64,000 bases of DNA, from assembly GCA_016719635.1 (NCBI GenBank), contig JADJYT010000002.1, positions 493,501 to 557,500 on the forward strand. The letters are read 5' to 3'. The position numbers and the translations under genes were made by a program. The DNA is from Sphingobacteriales bacterium (lineage in GTDB: Bacteria > Bacteroidota > Bacteroidia > Chitinophagales > JADIYW01). This document shows positions 26,758 through 35,226 of the stretch, piece by piece. Within the stretch, counting starts at the first letter, position 1, and each line of letters begins with the position of its first letter. The notes beneath the pieces are model-generated. The model searched no databases, had not been told where the DNA came from, and worked only from the letters and a program-made list of their open reading frames with translations.

Positions 26758-27835
26758 TGAAAGTGCTGGATGTATATATTATCAAAAATTTCTGATCACA
26801 TTCTTCTTTGCCATATTTTTGCTGAGTGCCATTGCTATTGTCATTGACATTACGGAAAAGATAGATGACTTTATCAACTCCAATGCTCCGCTGCATGCCA
26901 TTGTATTCGATTACTATCTCAATTTCATCCCGTGGATCGGGCTCATGCTGGCTCCGATTTTCGTATTCATATCGGTCGTTTACCTGACATCGCGATTGAC
27001 GGCCAATACCGAAATCATCTGCATGCTGAATGGCGGTGTCAGTTTCTACAGGCTACTGGTTCCGTATATGTTTACGGCGCTTTTACTGACCGGATTATTT
27101 GCATTGTACAACCATAACCTGTTACCAAAATCAAATAAGGTAAAAATAAGATTTGAAGAGCAATACTCCTCCAAAAAAGATAAGCGCGCCACGGAAATCA
27201 ACTATCATTTTCAAATCGGCAAAGACACTTTCATCTTCACGCAATCGTATGATCTGAACAGCAATGCCGGATATAAATTCTCTCTCGAAGAAATAAAGGA
27301 CAAGAAACTGCAGTACAAATTTTCGGCGGAAAACATGAAGTGGGATACCACTAAAAACACCTGGCAGCTGCTGAACTGGAAATACCGTAAAAACATCGGC
27401 GAACAGGACAGGATCCTTAAAGGCGCAGACACGCTGATGAACCTGCCGATTACTCCCAAAGAATATATAAAACAAACCTATGATATTGAGACGATGACTA
27501 CCAAAGAACTGTCTGTTTTCATTTTGGATCAGATGCATAAAGGCAATGAGAATGTAAAAATATATGAGGTGGAGAAATACCGCAGAACGGCCATCCCTTT
27601 CAGCACCATTATCCTAACCCTGATTGCCGTTGCCATGACCACCAAAAAAGTACGAAATGGAATGGGACTGTACATTGTGGCCGGTATGCTGTTAAGCGGC
27701 GCCTACGTTATCATCCAGCAGTTCTCCACGGTGTTTGCCACTAAGGGCAATCTGGATCCGCTGCTGGCCGTGTGGATTCCCAATATCATTTTTGGGGTGA
27801 TTGCGGTATTACTGGTATTCAGAGCTCCGAAATGA
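26758..27835 (+). CDS. LptF/LptG-family permease, frameshifted near its start
   Basis: This is a membrane component of the lipopolysaccharide export ABC transporter. The expected N-terminus MKVLDVYII starts at ATG 26758, but the frame meets TGA at about 26794. The downstream frame, from KFLITFFFAIFLLSA, gives the rest without a start of its own except TTG 26819. A sixth A in the A5 run at 26784-26788 would restore one frame. The remaining protein has N- and C-terminal membrane helix groups (ten or so hydrophobic segments in all with the periplasmic jelly-roll between them). The C-terminal GLYIVAGMLLSGAYVIIQQF is typical of LptF/G. Confidence 0.82.
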
Positions 27836-27917
27836 TTTATCGAAATGTAAGTTACCCCCATTCACCTTTGAATATCCTTCCAATTATCTAGTTAAGTCAT
27901 CAATTTCGTTTGAAAAA

Positions 27918-28052
27918 ATGGAAGACGAACAAGCCGCGGAAGAGAAGAAGCTGAGGGGCAGGGTAGGGAAGCGTGAGATTATTTACCGTATAATACGCAG
28001 GTATGCCAAACAAAAAGAAGAAACCGCAAAAGAGCAGTCCAACCATCGGTAA
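27918..28052 (+). CDS. Small hypothetical protein, 44 residues
   Basis: A short frame starting MEDEQAAEEKKLRGR encodes an almost wholly charged protein rich in Glu, Lys and Arg, probably helical. It overlaps the next small frame by 50 bases in a different phase. I do not recognise it. Absence of a clear promoter and the overlap make coding uncertain. Confidence 0.3.
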   Translation: MEDEQAAEEKKLRGRVGKREIIYRIIRRYAKQKEETAKEQSNHR

Positions 28053-28155
28053 TTTTGAGCAAATTGCCAGTATGGCTCTGGAGATGGCTGCCAACAAAGC
28101 AAAGCTGAAAACCGTGCAGGTTAAAAAAAGTATAGACCTGCGGAACCAAAATTGA
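28003..28155 (+). CDS. Small hypothetical protein, 50 residues
   Basis: A frame starting MPNKKKKPQKSSPTIGNF encodes a very basic protein with an amphipathic middle (EQIASMALEMAANKAKLK). It ends about 20 bases before the candidate small RNA. I do not recognise the family. It has a better-defined start and composition than the overlapping 44-residue frame, and I favour it as the real gene of the two, with low confidence. Confidence 0.4.
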   Translation: MPNKKKKPQKSSPTIGNFEQIASMALEMAANKAKLKTVQVKKSIDLRNQN

Positions 28156-28166
28156 AATTTTCGTGT

Positions 28167-28174
28167 TATATTTG
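28167..28174 (+). promoter_or_regulatory. -7 promoter element of the candidate small RNA
   Basis: TATATTTG is a full match to TAnnTTTG. It is followed within a few bases by a region of nested hairpins and then a terminator. No strong -33 element is seen at the ideal distance. Confidence 0.5.
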
Positions 28175-28175
28175 T

Positions 28176-28278
28176 ATTGAGGTGTTGGGAGCTATATGCC
28201 TCCACTTCAGGGAATGCCACTGGTATCTTTGAGCCTCAAATTCTAAAGGGGTGGTTTATAACCACCCTTTATTATTTT
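28176..28278 (+). ncRNA. Candidate structured small RNA
   Basis: About 100 bases between a -7 box and an intrinsic terminator have no convincing reading frame but do fold. TTGAGG (28177-28182) pairs with CCTCAA (28234-28239). GAGGTG (28179-28184) can alternatively pair with CACTTC (28203-28208). ATGCC-ACT-GGTAT (28213-28225) forms a small hairpin. The last part is antisense to the 3' end of the converging MuF-type gene. I do not recognise a known RNA family. Existence as a transcript is inferred. Confidence 0.45.
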
Positions 28279-29592
28279 ATCCAAGTCTCCGCTTTTATAT
28301 TGTTCTCTCGTAATTATGGTAATGGATTCATCTCTATACCGTAAATGAATTTCTTGGGCCTTGTTTCCGTTTTTATGCGTTGTTTCAAAACCATAACTAA
28401 CACCCGTTATAATTTCCTGTAAGTTATATCGCTTTTCTAAAATGATTATCGGAATTGCTCCTTGACCTATTGCTGATCTTACACCATTGGTAATAGCACT
28501 GGAAATGTTTTTATATGGCGCCGTGCCTTTTGTTGTATCACTATGATTTGGTTTTTTATTATCGGCCTTAATGCCGTTTAGTAAAAGTTCTGGGTTTTTC
28601 TTCCCTTTCACTTTACTATGTTCTGCAACTAAAGCCTGCATATCCTTAAATTGATTTGCGTAAATCTTTGTAGATATCACATTGTCATTAAAGTCGTCTC
28701 CTTTGTCAGCTCGTTTATGTATTGCTGTAGAAGAACCATTTTCATATTCTTTTATACTGTCGTACTGGTCACGATTTAAATCTACTTTCTTGCTTTTTGT
28801 GCTATACAACAATGAACTTTTCGGAATTCTTGCAACAACAGTAATTTTGACCTTAAATCTATCCAGCACCTCTTTCGGCACCTCATCCTCATCGCAGGGA
28901 TAGAAACCATGTTCACAGCCGTGACCGCCGGCGCGCACCAGCACATTTTGCGCATTCGTTCCGGCAATCATCCCGTAGGGGAGGTCTGTCCCTTTATTGT
29001 CAGCAGTTTTCTTATAAATCCCGCACTGGTGGCCGTCTATGTTGCCTTTGACCAGCTCCGGAAGCTCGCTCACATGAACAAACTTTTTGGCCACCATCTT
29101 TTCACACCACTCCCGGGAGGTGGTTTTCAGGCTTCCGATATATTTGCGCCACGGCATATCCAGATCTGCTGCCGTTGTTTCCATATACTGCCGAGAATAC
29201 TGATTGATGGCATCCGTGGTGATTGTTTTGGTATAGCGGACCAGGGCGCCGTCGGTATTCTTATCCGATAAGATAAAATCCCGTAGTTGTCCCTGAAGGC
29301 TGGAATAGCTTCCGCCGGTGGTGGTATTCTGCCGGATAATGTCTTCTACCTTATCAAGAATATTGACATTCAGGCCGTATTCCGTCAGGGAGGCTATTGT
29401 GCTGTTGATGCTGTACTCCCGGATCAGCTTTAGTTTCTCTTCCGGCAATTGTGCCTTTTTGCTGCTGATATAGTTTTTGAAGTACTGGTTTTGTAAGCCA
29501 GCGACCGTTTCAAATGTTTTAATGAATTCCCGTACGGAGTCCTGATATTTTTTAGACACGATGATTTTCTGCAGCTTGTTTTTTATCTGCAT
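28243..29592 (-). CDS. Orphan MuF/SPP1-gp7-type phage protein with possible C-terminal toxin domain
   Basis: The first half resembles minor capsid/head-morphogenesis proteins of the Mu F family. It has a helical N-terminus, IREYSINSTIASLTEYG and TDAINQYSRQYMETTAADLDMPWRKYIGSLKTTSREWCEKM with Cys/His residues typical of the domain end (GHQCGIYKK, RAGGHGCEHGFYPC). The last 100 residues, NISSAITNGVRSAIG and then HLRYRDESITIITREQY, look like the small nuclease-toxin tails (barnase/EndoU/RelE-like group) found fused to such proteins; this is inference. No phage genes and no same-strand immunity gene adjoin it. The frame stays open about 27 codons upstream of this ATG, so the N-terminus may be trimmed. 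Confidence 0.55.
   Translation of the reverse strand: MQIKNKLQKIIVSKKYQDSVREFIKTFETVAGLQNQYFKNYISSKKAQLPEEKLKLIREYSINSTIASLTEYGLNVNILDKVEDIIRQNTTTGGSYSSLQGQLRDFILSDKNTDGALVRYTKTITTDAINQYSRQYMETTAADLDMPWRKYIGSLKTTSREWCEKMVAKKFVHVSELPELVKGNIDGHQCGIYKKTADNKGTDLPYGMIAGTNAQNVLVRAGGHGCEHGFYPCDEDEVPKEVLDRFKVKITVVARIPKSSLLYSTKSKKVDLNRDQYDSIKEYENGSSTAIHKRADKGDDFNDNVISTKIYANQFKDMQALVAEHSKVKGKKNPELLLNGIKADNKKPNHSDTTKGTAPYKNISSAITNGVRSAIGQGAIPIIILEKRYNLQEIITGVSYGFETTHKNGNKAQEIHLRYRDESITIITREQYKSGDLDKIIKGGYKPPL
28245..28280 (+). terminator. Intrinsic terminator
   Basis: GGGTGGTT (28249-28256) and AACCACCC (28260-28267) form an 8-bp stem with a three-base loop, extended by AAA/TTT, followed by ATTATTTTAT. 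It lies at the end of the candidate small RNA and also overlaps the last codons of the converging gene, so it could serve both directions. Confidence 0.65.
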
Positions 29593-29760
29593 GATCAGTT
29601 TCAGGTTGGCAATACTGTTCTTTATCTTGCCTGCTGCAGATATCTCCAGCTCTTTGGTAATCTCCAGGATTTATTTCATCCACCAATTTTACATGATACC
29701 AAATCTTAGGTATTATATACAGATTCCCCTGCTATTTTCTTTTTTATCGAATTAAGCGTG

Positions 29761-29788
29761 TATTTTTGTTATTCAGAATTATTCTAAA
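29761..29788 (+). promoter_or_regulatory. feoAB promoter with candidate metal-regulator operator
   Basis: TATTTTTG (29761-29768) is a -7 element. Immediately after it a 17-bp inverted repeat, TTCAGAAT-T-ATTCTAAA (29772-29788, one mismatch in the arms), covers the expected transcript start near 29774. This is a natural place for repression. The next gene imports ferrous iron, so a Fur- or DtxR-like regulator is a plausible ligand, but this is inference. Confidence 0.5.
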
Positions 29789-29792
29789 TAAA

Positions 29793-30026
29793 TTGACTCC
29801 CGCCAGGAATATCACGCAGTTACAGATTGGAGAAGATGCCGTCATTATGGAGTATGCCAATGGATTTGTCGCCTGCAAACTGATGTCGATGGGGCTGCTG
29901 GCCGGCACCGTCTTTACATTGGTCCGGAAAGCCCCGTTTGGCGGAGCCTATTATATCAAGACAAAAAACCATATTATTGGTTTGCGTACCGATGAGGCAG
30001 TTTATGTATTAACAAAATCATCCTGA
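29793..30026 (+). CDS. feoA: Ferrous iron transport protein A
   Basis: FeoA is a small SH3-like cytoplasmic protein that works with FeoB. Residues show CKLMSMGLLAGTVFTLVRKAPFGGAYYIKTKN followed by IGLRTDEAVYVLT, the typical FeoA order. The promoter -7 box and transcript start lie at 29761-29775, so a TTG start at 29766 inside the box is excluded and TTG at 29793 (then TPARNITQLQIG) is preferred. No ATG is available before the conserved part. It is followed by feoB. Confidence 0.88.
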   Translation: MTPARNITQLQIGEDAVIMEYANGFVACKLMSMGLLAGTVFTLVRKAPFGGAYYIKTKNHIIGLRTDEAVYVLTKSS

Positions 30027-30067
30027 ACGGAACGGAATATTCTGTGAGGATCTTTTTAGCAATTGAA

Positions 30068-32179
30068 ATGTCGAAACAGCAAAAAATAGCCCTGATTGGC
30101 AATCCTAATACAGGAAAATCATCGGTATTCAATCATCTTACCGGCATGCGGCAAAAAGTCGGGAATTTTCCGGGTGTAACCGTAGAGCGCAAGAACGGCA
30201 TTTTAAAATTAGACGGCAGCACCGGAATTTCAGTGACGGATCTACCGGGTACCTATAGTTTATTTCCCACTTCACTGGATGAACGTATCGTGCTGAATGT
30301 GCTGACAAACCCGGCAGATAAGGACTTCCCGGATGCCGTTGTCTATATTGCGGATATCAATCATCTGGAAAGGCACTCCCTTCTCTTATCACAAATCATC
30401 GATTTAAAGTTCCCGATTGTCCTTGCCTTAAACATGAATGACATCGCAACACAAAACGGCATTACCGTAGATATCAAAAGACTATCCGCATTATACGATC
30501 TGCCGATAGTAATGGTAGACGGCAGAACGGGTTCCGGCATCCCAGAGCTGAAAGATGAACTGAAAGCTGTCCTGCGAACTCAAAAGAGCAGCACCGTTTC
30601 GTTTCACGCCTTTTCTGAAAAAGAGACCTCTTTGGTGGCTGAGGTCGAAAAAATTACCGGCAATACAAATCCATACGCCTGTCTGTTAATGGCACACCAG
30701 TATCAGAAATTACCATTTCTGAATGTTCAGCAAAAAACTGCTGTCGCAAAGAGCACTCAGGCCCATCAGCTGAATTCACTGGACAGCCAGCTGGGAGAGA
30801 TCATGAACCGGTATGATCAGTTTATACCCATACTCAATAAAGTGCTGGACCAAAAAATTGTTACCGGTCATTCCTTTACGGATAAGATGGACGTCCTGCT
30901 GACCCATCGTACTGCAGGTCCGCTGATATTCTTCGGCATCCTATTGTTCATCTTTCAGGCGATTTTTTCCTGGTCCATCCTTCCGATGGATTTTATCGAT
31001 CTGCAATTTTCCAACCTGAGTTATTATATACAACAACATTTTGAAAGCAATGTATGGACCAAACTGCTGAGCGAAGGCATTATCCCGGGCGTCAGCGGCG
31101 TGCTGGTTTTTGTTCCGCAAATCTTCCTGCTGTTTTTATTGATAACCCTTTTGGAAGAAATCGGTTATATGTCGCGGGCTGTTTTTATGTTTGACAAGAT
31201 CATGCAGAAATTCGGACTGAACGGCAGAAGCATCGTAACACTGATATCCGGTGGTGCCTGCGCCGTGCCGGCCATCATGAGTACGCGTACCATCAGCAAC
31301 TGGAAGGAACGCATCATCACCATCCTGGTGACACCTTTCATCAGCTGCTCGGCACGCATTCCCGTATTTGCCATTTTAATCGGATTTGTGGTACCTAAAA
31401 TAACGGTCTTTGGATTTCTCAATGCCCAGGGGCTGGTATTCATGTCGTTGTATCTGACAGGTGTGGTTACAGCCCTCGCCGCAGCCTTTATTTTAAAGAA
31501 ACTAATAAAAACGGATGAGCATTCCTTTTTGATGCTGGAACTGCCTGAATACAAAATGCCGCATTGGAAAAATGTGTTTTTCAATGTCTATGAAAAAGTA
31601 AAATCATTCGTCTTAGGCGCGGGGAAAATTATACTGGTGGTTTCCATCTTGCTATGGTTTTTAGCGAGTTTCGGTCCTTCCCTGAAACTAAAAGAAGCTG
31701 AAAACATCGCCCGGATTGAATCTGCGCTTCTGCACTATGACACAAAAACCACGGACCTTCACATTGCCGCCAAACGCCTGGAGGCTTCGTATGCCGGCAT
31801 GATGGGCAGGGTAATTGAGCCTGTCATCCGTCCGCTGGGCTTCGACTGGAAAATCGGCATTGCGCTGATAACATCCTTTGCCGCCCGCGAAGTCTTTGTC
31901 GGCACCATCTCCACCTTATATTCTATCGGGAAGGATGCGGACAACCTCACGATAAAACAAAAACTGCAAAATGAAAAGAATGACGAAGGAATGCCTGTTT
32001 TCACCATGCCGGTCGCACTGTCCTTAATCTTATTCTACTTATTCGCCATGCAGTGCATGAGTACGCTGGCAACCGTTTACAGGGAGACCAAAAGCTGGAA
32101 ATGGCCGGCTTTTCAATTTGTATTCATGAGCGGACTGGCTTACACGGTTTCACTGCTGGTATTTCAGGTATTAAAATAA
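30068..32179 (+). CDS. feoB: Ferrous iron transporter B
   Basis: FeoB is the Fe(II) permease of the inner membrane, with an N-terminal G domain. The start MSKQQKIALIGNPNTGKSSVFN contains the G1 motif at once. The switch region FPGVTVERK and G3 VTDLPGTYS follow, then the G4-like LNMND. From residue 280 onward there are eight or so membrane helices with the Gate motifs SRAVFMFDKIMQKFGLNGRS, GGACAVPAIMSTRTI and FISCSARIPVFAIL, including the conserved Cys. Length is 703 residues, normal. It begins 42 bases after feoA. Confidence 0.96.
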   Translation: MSKQQKIALIGNPNTGKSSVFNHLTGMRQKVGNFPGVTVERKNGILKLDGSTGISVTDLPGTYSLFPTSLDERIVLNVLTNPADKDFPDAVVYIADINHLERHSLLLSQIIDLKFPIVLALNMNDIATQNGITVDIKRLSALYDLPIVMVDGRTGSGIPELKDELKAVLRTQKSSTVSFHAFSEKETSLVAEVEKITGNTNPYACLLMAHQYQKLPFLNVQQKTAVAKSTQAHQLNSLDSQLGEIMNRYDQFIPILNKVLDQKIVTGHSFTDKMDVLLTHRTAGPLIFFGILLFIFQAIFSWSILPMDFIDLQFSNLSYYIQQHFESNVWTKLLSEGIIPGVSGVLVFVPQIFLLFLLITLLEEIGYMSRAVFMFDKIMQKFGLNGRSIVTLISGGACAVPAIMSTRTISNWKERIITILVTPFISCSARIPVFAILIGFVVPKITVFGFLNAQGLVFMSLYLTGVVTALAAAFILKKLIKTDEHSFLMLELPEYKMPHWKNVFFNVYEKVKSFVLGAGKIILVVSILLWFLASFGPSLKLKEAENIARIESALLHYDTKTTDLHIAAKRLEASYAGMMGRVIEPVIRPLGFDWKIGIALITSFAAREVFVGTISTLYSIGKDADNLTIKQKLQNEKNDEGMPVFTMPVALSLILFYLFAMQCMSTLATVYRETKSWKWPAFQFVFMSGLAYTVSLLVFQVLK

Positions 32180-32250
32180 GCAGTCTGTTTAATGTACTTC
32201 CACAGAACCTTTTCAAACCGGATTTTGTTATATTGGAATTAAGGACAGAC

Positions 32251-32907
32251 ATGCGTATCTTATTCTCATTTTTAAGTTTTATATTTTTTGCAGGATGCAA
32301 CCATGCACAAAATGCACCGGCAGAATCGGCCAAAGATACTTCATCCAATAAAAAAGTCAGGACTATGGATACAACTATGGAAATTGCCACTTTCGGCGGA
32401 GGATGTTACTGGTGTATGGAAGCCGTCTTTCAGCGACTGGAAGGTGTGGCAAAGGTAGAGTCGGGTTTTTCAGGCGGACAGGTGAAAGATCCAACCTATA
32501 AGGAAGTATGCACCGGCACTACCGGACATGCAGAAGTCATACAGCTAACTTTTGACACCGCTAAAGTTTCGTTTACGGATTTGCTGAAAGTTTTCTTTAC
32601 CATGCACGACCCGACGACATTGAACCGGCAGGGCAATGATATCGGCACGCAGTATCGCTCCGGGATATTCTATCATAACGACGCACAGAAAAAAGCTTCT
32701 CAAGAAATCATTGATGCACTAAATCAGGCACACGCCTATCCGGATAAGATAGTGACGGAAGTAACGCCATTCGATACGTTTTATAAAGCGGAAGACTATC
32801 ATCAGGATTATTACAATCAGAACAAGACACAGGGTTACTGCATGTATGTCATCCAGCCGAAAATAGAAAAATTCGAAAAGGTGTTCAAAGACAGGCTGAA
32901 GAAGTAA
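32251..32907 (+). CDS. msrA: Peptide-methionine (S)-S-oxide reductase, lipoprotein form
   Basis: MsrA repairs oxidised methionine in proteins. The start at 32251 gives a lipoprotein signal, MRILFSFLSFIFFAGC, so the enzyme is anchored outside the cytoplasm. The catalytic motif is ATFGGGCYWCMEAVFQRLEGV, with the active Cys in GCYWC, then TGHAEVIQLTFD, GNDIGTQYRSGIF and YHQDYYNQN. Length is 218 residues. It starts 71 bases after feoB; a link between iron uptake and oxidative repair is plausible but not shown. Confidence 0.93.
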   Translation: MRILFSFLSFIFFAGCNHAQNAPAESAKDTSSNKKVRTMDTTMEIATFGGGCYWCMEAVFQRLEGVAKVESGFSGGQVKDPTYKEVCTGTTGHAEVIQLTFDTAKVSFTDLLKVFFTMHDPTTLNRQGNDIGTQYRSGIFYHNDAQKKASQEIIDALNQAHAYPDKIVTEVTPFDTFYKAEDYHQDYYNQNKTQGYCMYVIQPKIEKFEKVFKDRLKK

Positions 32908-32994
32908 TCACTAACGCCTATAATTCCCTTTTACTGATATTTATCATGGTTTCATTTCTTTCCATTTTGTAACTTACTGAATAAAAAGTCCGCA

Positions 32995-34362
32995 ATGGAT
33001 AAACCACTCCGAAACATAGACCACATGATGTGGGATGTCGATATGCCTACCAGTCTGGTAACAATTACTGGTATGATGTGTTTTGAAGAGCCCGTCAGCA
33101 AGAAAAAACTTACCTCCATAATCGAAAACCGCCTTCTGAAATTTGAACGGTTTCACAAGAAGGTGATACTGAAAAACAAAAAACCGGTTTGGCACTTCGA
33201 TGAAACCTTCAGTCTCGGCTCCCATATTCATCATATTGCCTTACCTTCTCCGGGAAATTACGAAACACTGCAGGAAGTGGTAAGCGACCTGATCAGTCAG
33301 CCGCTGGACCACAGCAAACCGTTGTGGCAGGTTCACCTGATTGACAATTATAATGGCGGCAGTGTTGTACTCTGGAGATTACACCATGCCATAGCAGACG
33401 GCATAGCTCTTATAAAAGTGGTTTTTTCTTTGACGGGTGCAACAAAAGAATCTTCCCTGGACACGATACTTCATGAATCAGCCAAAGCCAGGGAAAAACA
33501 TACTTTGATGTACGACATCAATGAACTGATAAAAACAGGCAAAGACCTTTATGCCGAGGCACAGCACTTATGGAAAGAACCTGAAGCGATAAAAGATACA
33601 CTTAAAGAATCATGGAGCATTACCAAAGAATTGGGCAGATTGTTTTTAGGAGAATCCGTACAGGGAACCATCTACAAAGGTGAATTGGGTTATTCGAAAA
33701 AGGCAGCATGGTCAACCCCTTTGCCGCTGAATGAGATAAAACAAATCGGTAAACAGCACCAGGCAACCGTCAATGACATATTGCTGGCACTGATTACGGG
33801 CGCACTGCGGAGGCATCTGATAAAACACAAACAGAATCTGAAAAAATGCATCCGGGTGGTGGTACCGGTTAATGTTCGGAAAAAGAATGAGGAAATCCGG
33901 GTACACAATAAAATCGGGATGCTGTCGATAGAATTGCCTGTGCACATCAAAGACGTAAAAAAGAGAATCGCATACATCCGGGAAAAAACTGAATTATTAA
34001 AACACTCTATAGAGCCTGTCCTTATTTACAATATGCTGAACATACTGGCAGATGTGATTCCTTCCTCGCTGGAGCAAAAATTTTCCAACTATATCGGTTC
34101 CCAGATTGCGGGTGTTGTCACGAATGTACCGGGACCGAAAGATTCCATTTATTTAGCCGGCGAGAAAGTAAAGGATCTGATGTTCTGGGTTCCCCAAACC
34201 AGTCCGCTGGGAATCGGAGTAAGCATTATCAGTTATAACAACAGGGTCTGCCTTGGAGTCGTAACGGATACGAATTTAGTCGATGACCCGGATCAAATCA
34301 TCAATGGATACTATAAGGAATTTGAAGCGATGAAAGGATTATTGATAAAACCCACTCCCTAA
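32995..34362 (+). CDS. Wax ester synthase/diacylglycerol acyltransferase (WS/DGAT) family protein
   Basis: The 455-residue protein has the acyltransferase active-site motif HHAIADG (consensus HHxxxDG) near residue 130. It also has PLDHSKPLWQVHLID just before it and, in the C-terminal domain, NKIGMLSIELP and VTNVPGPKDSIYLAGEKV. These are all marks of the WS/DGAT family, which makes wax esters or triacylglycerols from acyl-CoA and an alcohol or diacylglycerol. It ends overlapping the converging terC-type gene by four bases. Substrate preference cannot be read from sequence. Confidence 0.9.
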   Translation: MDKPLRNIDHMMWDVDMPTSLVTITGMMCFEEPVSKKKLTSIIENRLLKFERFHKKVILKNKKPVWHFDETFSLGSHIHHIALPSPGNYETLQEVVSDLISQPLDHSKPLWQVHLIDNYNGGSVVLWRLHHAIADGIALIKVVFSLTGATKESSLDTILHESAKAREKHTLMYDINELIKTGKDLYAEAQHLWKEPEAIKDTLKESWSITKELGRLFLGESVQGTIYKGELGYSKKAAWSTPLPLNEIKQIGKQHQATVNDILLALITGALRRHLIKHKQNLKKCIRVVVPVNVRKKNEEIRVHNKIGMLSIELPVHIKDVKKRIAYIREKTELLKHSIEPVLIYNMLNILADVIPSSLEQKFSNYIGSQIAGVVTNVPGPKDSIYLAGEKVKDLMFWVPQTSPLGIGVSIISYNNRVCLGVVTDTNLVDDPDQIINGYYKEFEAMKGLLIKPTP

Positions 34363-35129
34363 TTTTTATCAGACGCATTGCGTTTCGGCCTGTTAAACAA
34401 TAAGGAAGAAACAATAGGTAAGAAGAAAATAGATACAGTGAGTATGGATATGAATAAATCAAAGTGCTCACTCTCAATAAATTGAAAAGCCGGAAGGTGT
34501 TTGTAATAGTGCGCAGGAAAGGAGAGCAATAACTTAATTCCCAATACGCCAATCACTATGAATGCCGAAGTTTCCAGGAACCTGTATTTTTCCATTAATC
34601 TTACGAAACTTTGGGCAACAAACCGCATCGTCAGAATACCGATAAATACGCCTGTCCAAATCAGGTAAATATTACTGGTAAAGGCCACCGCAGCAAATAC
34701 ATTGTCGATTGAAAAAGCCAGATCCATTATCTCCACCAAAATGACAGTAGACCAGAACTTTCCAAACAATCCGAATGTATATCTGTAAATCCTGCTTTCT
34801 TCCTTATTCAGCGTATCATCTTCTTTTTGCGGAGTAGCCTTTGATATGAAGTAATCGATGAAAAGATACATAAGATACATACCGCCCAATGCTTTCAGCC
34901 ACCATATCTTTATGAGCCAGGATGCCAGCACCAAAGAAATTCCCCTGAAAACATAAGCTCCAATTATACCGTACTTGAGCGCTTTGTTTCGCTGCTCTTT
35001 GGGCAAATCCATCACCATTGTTGCCAACACCGCAGCATTATCAACGGACAGTAAACTTTCAATCACTATCAGGTTGATAATGATAAGAACGGCCTGCTCT
35101 ATACTGATACCTTGTAGTATTTCTGACAT
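34359..35129 (-). CDS. TerC-family integral membrane protein
   Basis: The 256-residue protein has about seven membrane helices and the family's acidic intramembrane residues in IESLLSVDNAAVLATMV and VEIMDLAFSIDNVFAAVAF. TerC relatives include Mn2+ exporters such as MntP-like Alx and proteins that help metallate secreted proteins. A role in metal efflux is likely but unproven here. No riboswitch of the yybP-ykoY type is visible in the 97 bases before the start. Confidence 0.88.
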   Translation of the reverse strand: MSEILQGISIEQAVLIIINLIVIESLLSVDNAAVLATMVMDLPKEQRNKALKYGIIGAYVFRGISLVLASWLIKIWWLKALGGMYLMYLFIDYFISKATPQKEDDTLNKEESRIYRYTFGLFGKFWSTVILVEIMDLAFSIDNVFAAVAFTSNIYLIWTGVFIGILTMRFVAQSFVRLMEKYRFLETSAFIVIGVLGIKLLLSFPAHYYKHLPAFQFIESEHFDLFISILTVSIFFLPIVSSLLFNRPKRNASDKN

Positions 35130-35226
35130 ATTGGGAATAACGGCGGTTGAAGTTCAGTAAAAAAAATCTTAAAAAATGTTAACATAATGAATATTCTTTG
35201 TAAATTTAAGGTGAAAACTGTCTGAT

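Noticed and set aside
34359..35226. Possible Mn2+ (yybP-ykoY) riboswitch before the TerC gene
   Set aside because: Only 97 bases lie between the divergent genes and no matching conserved loops were seen.
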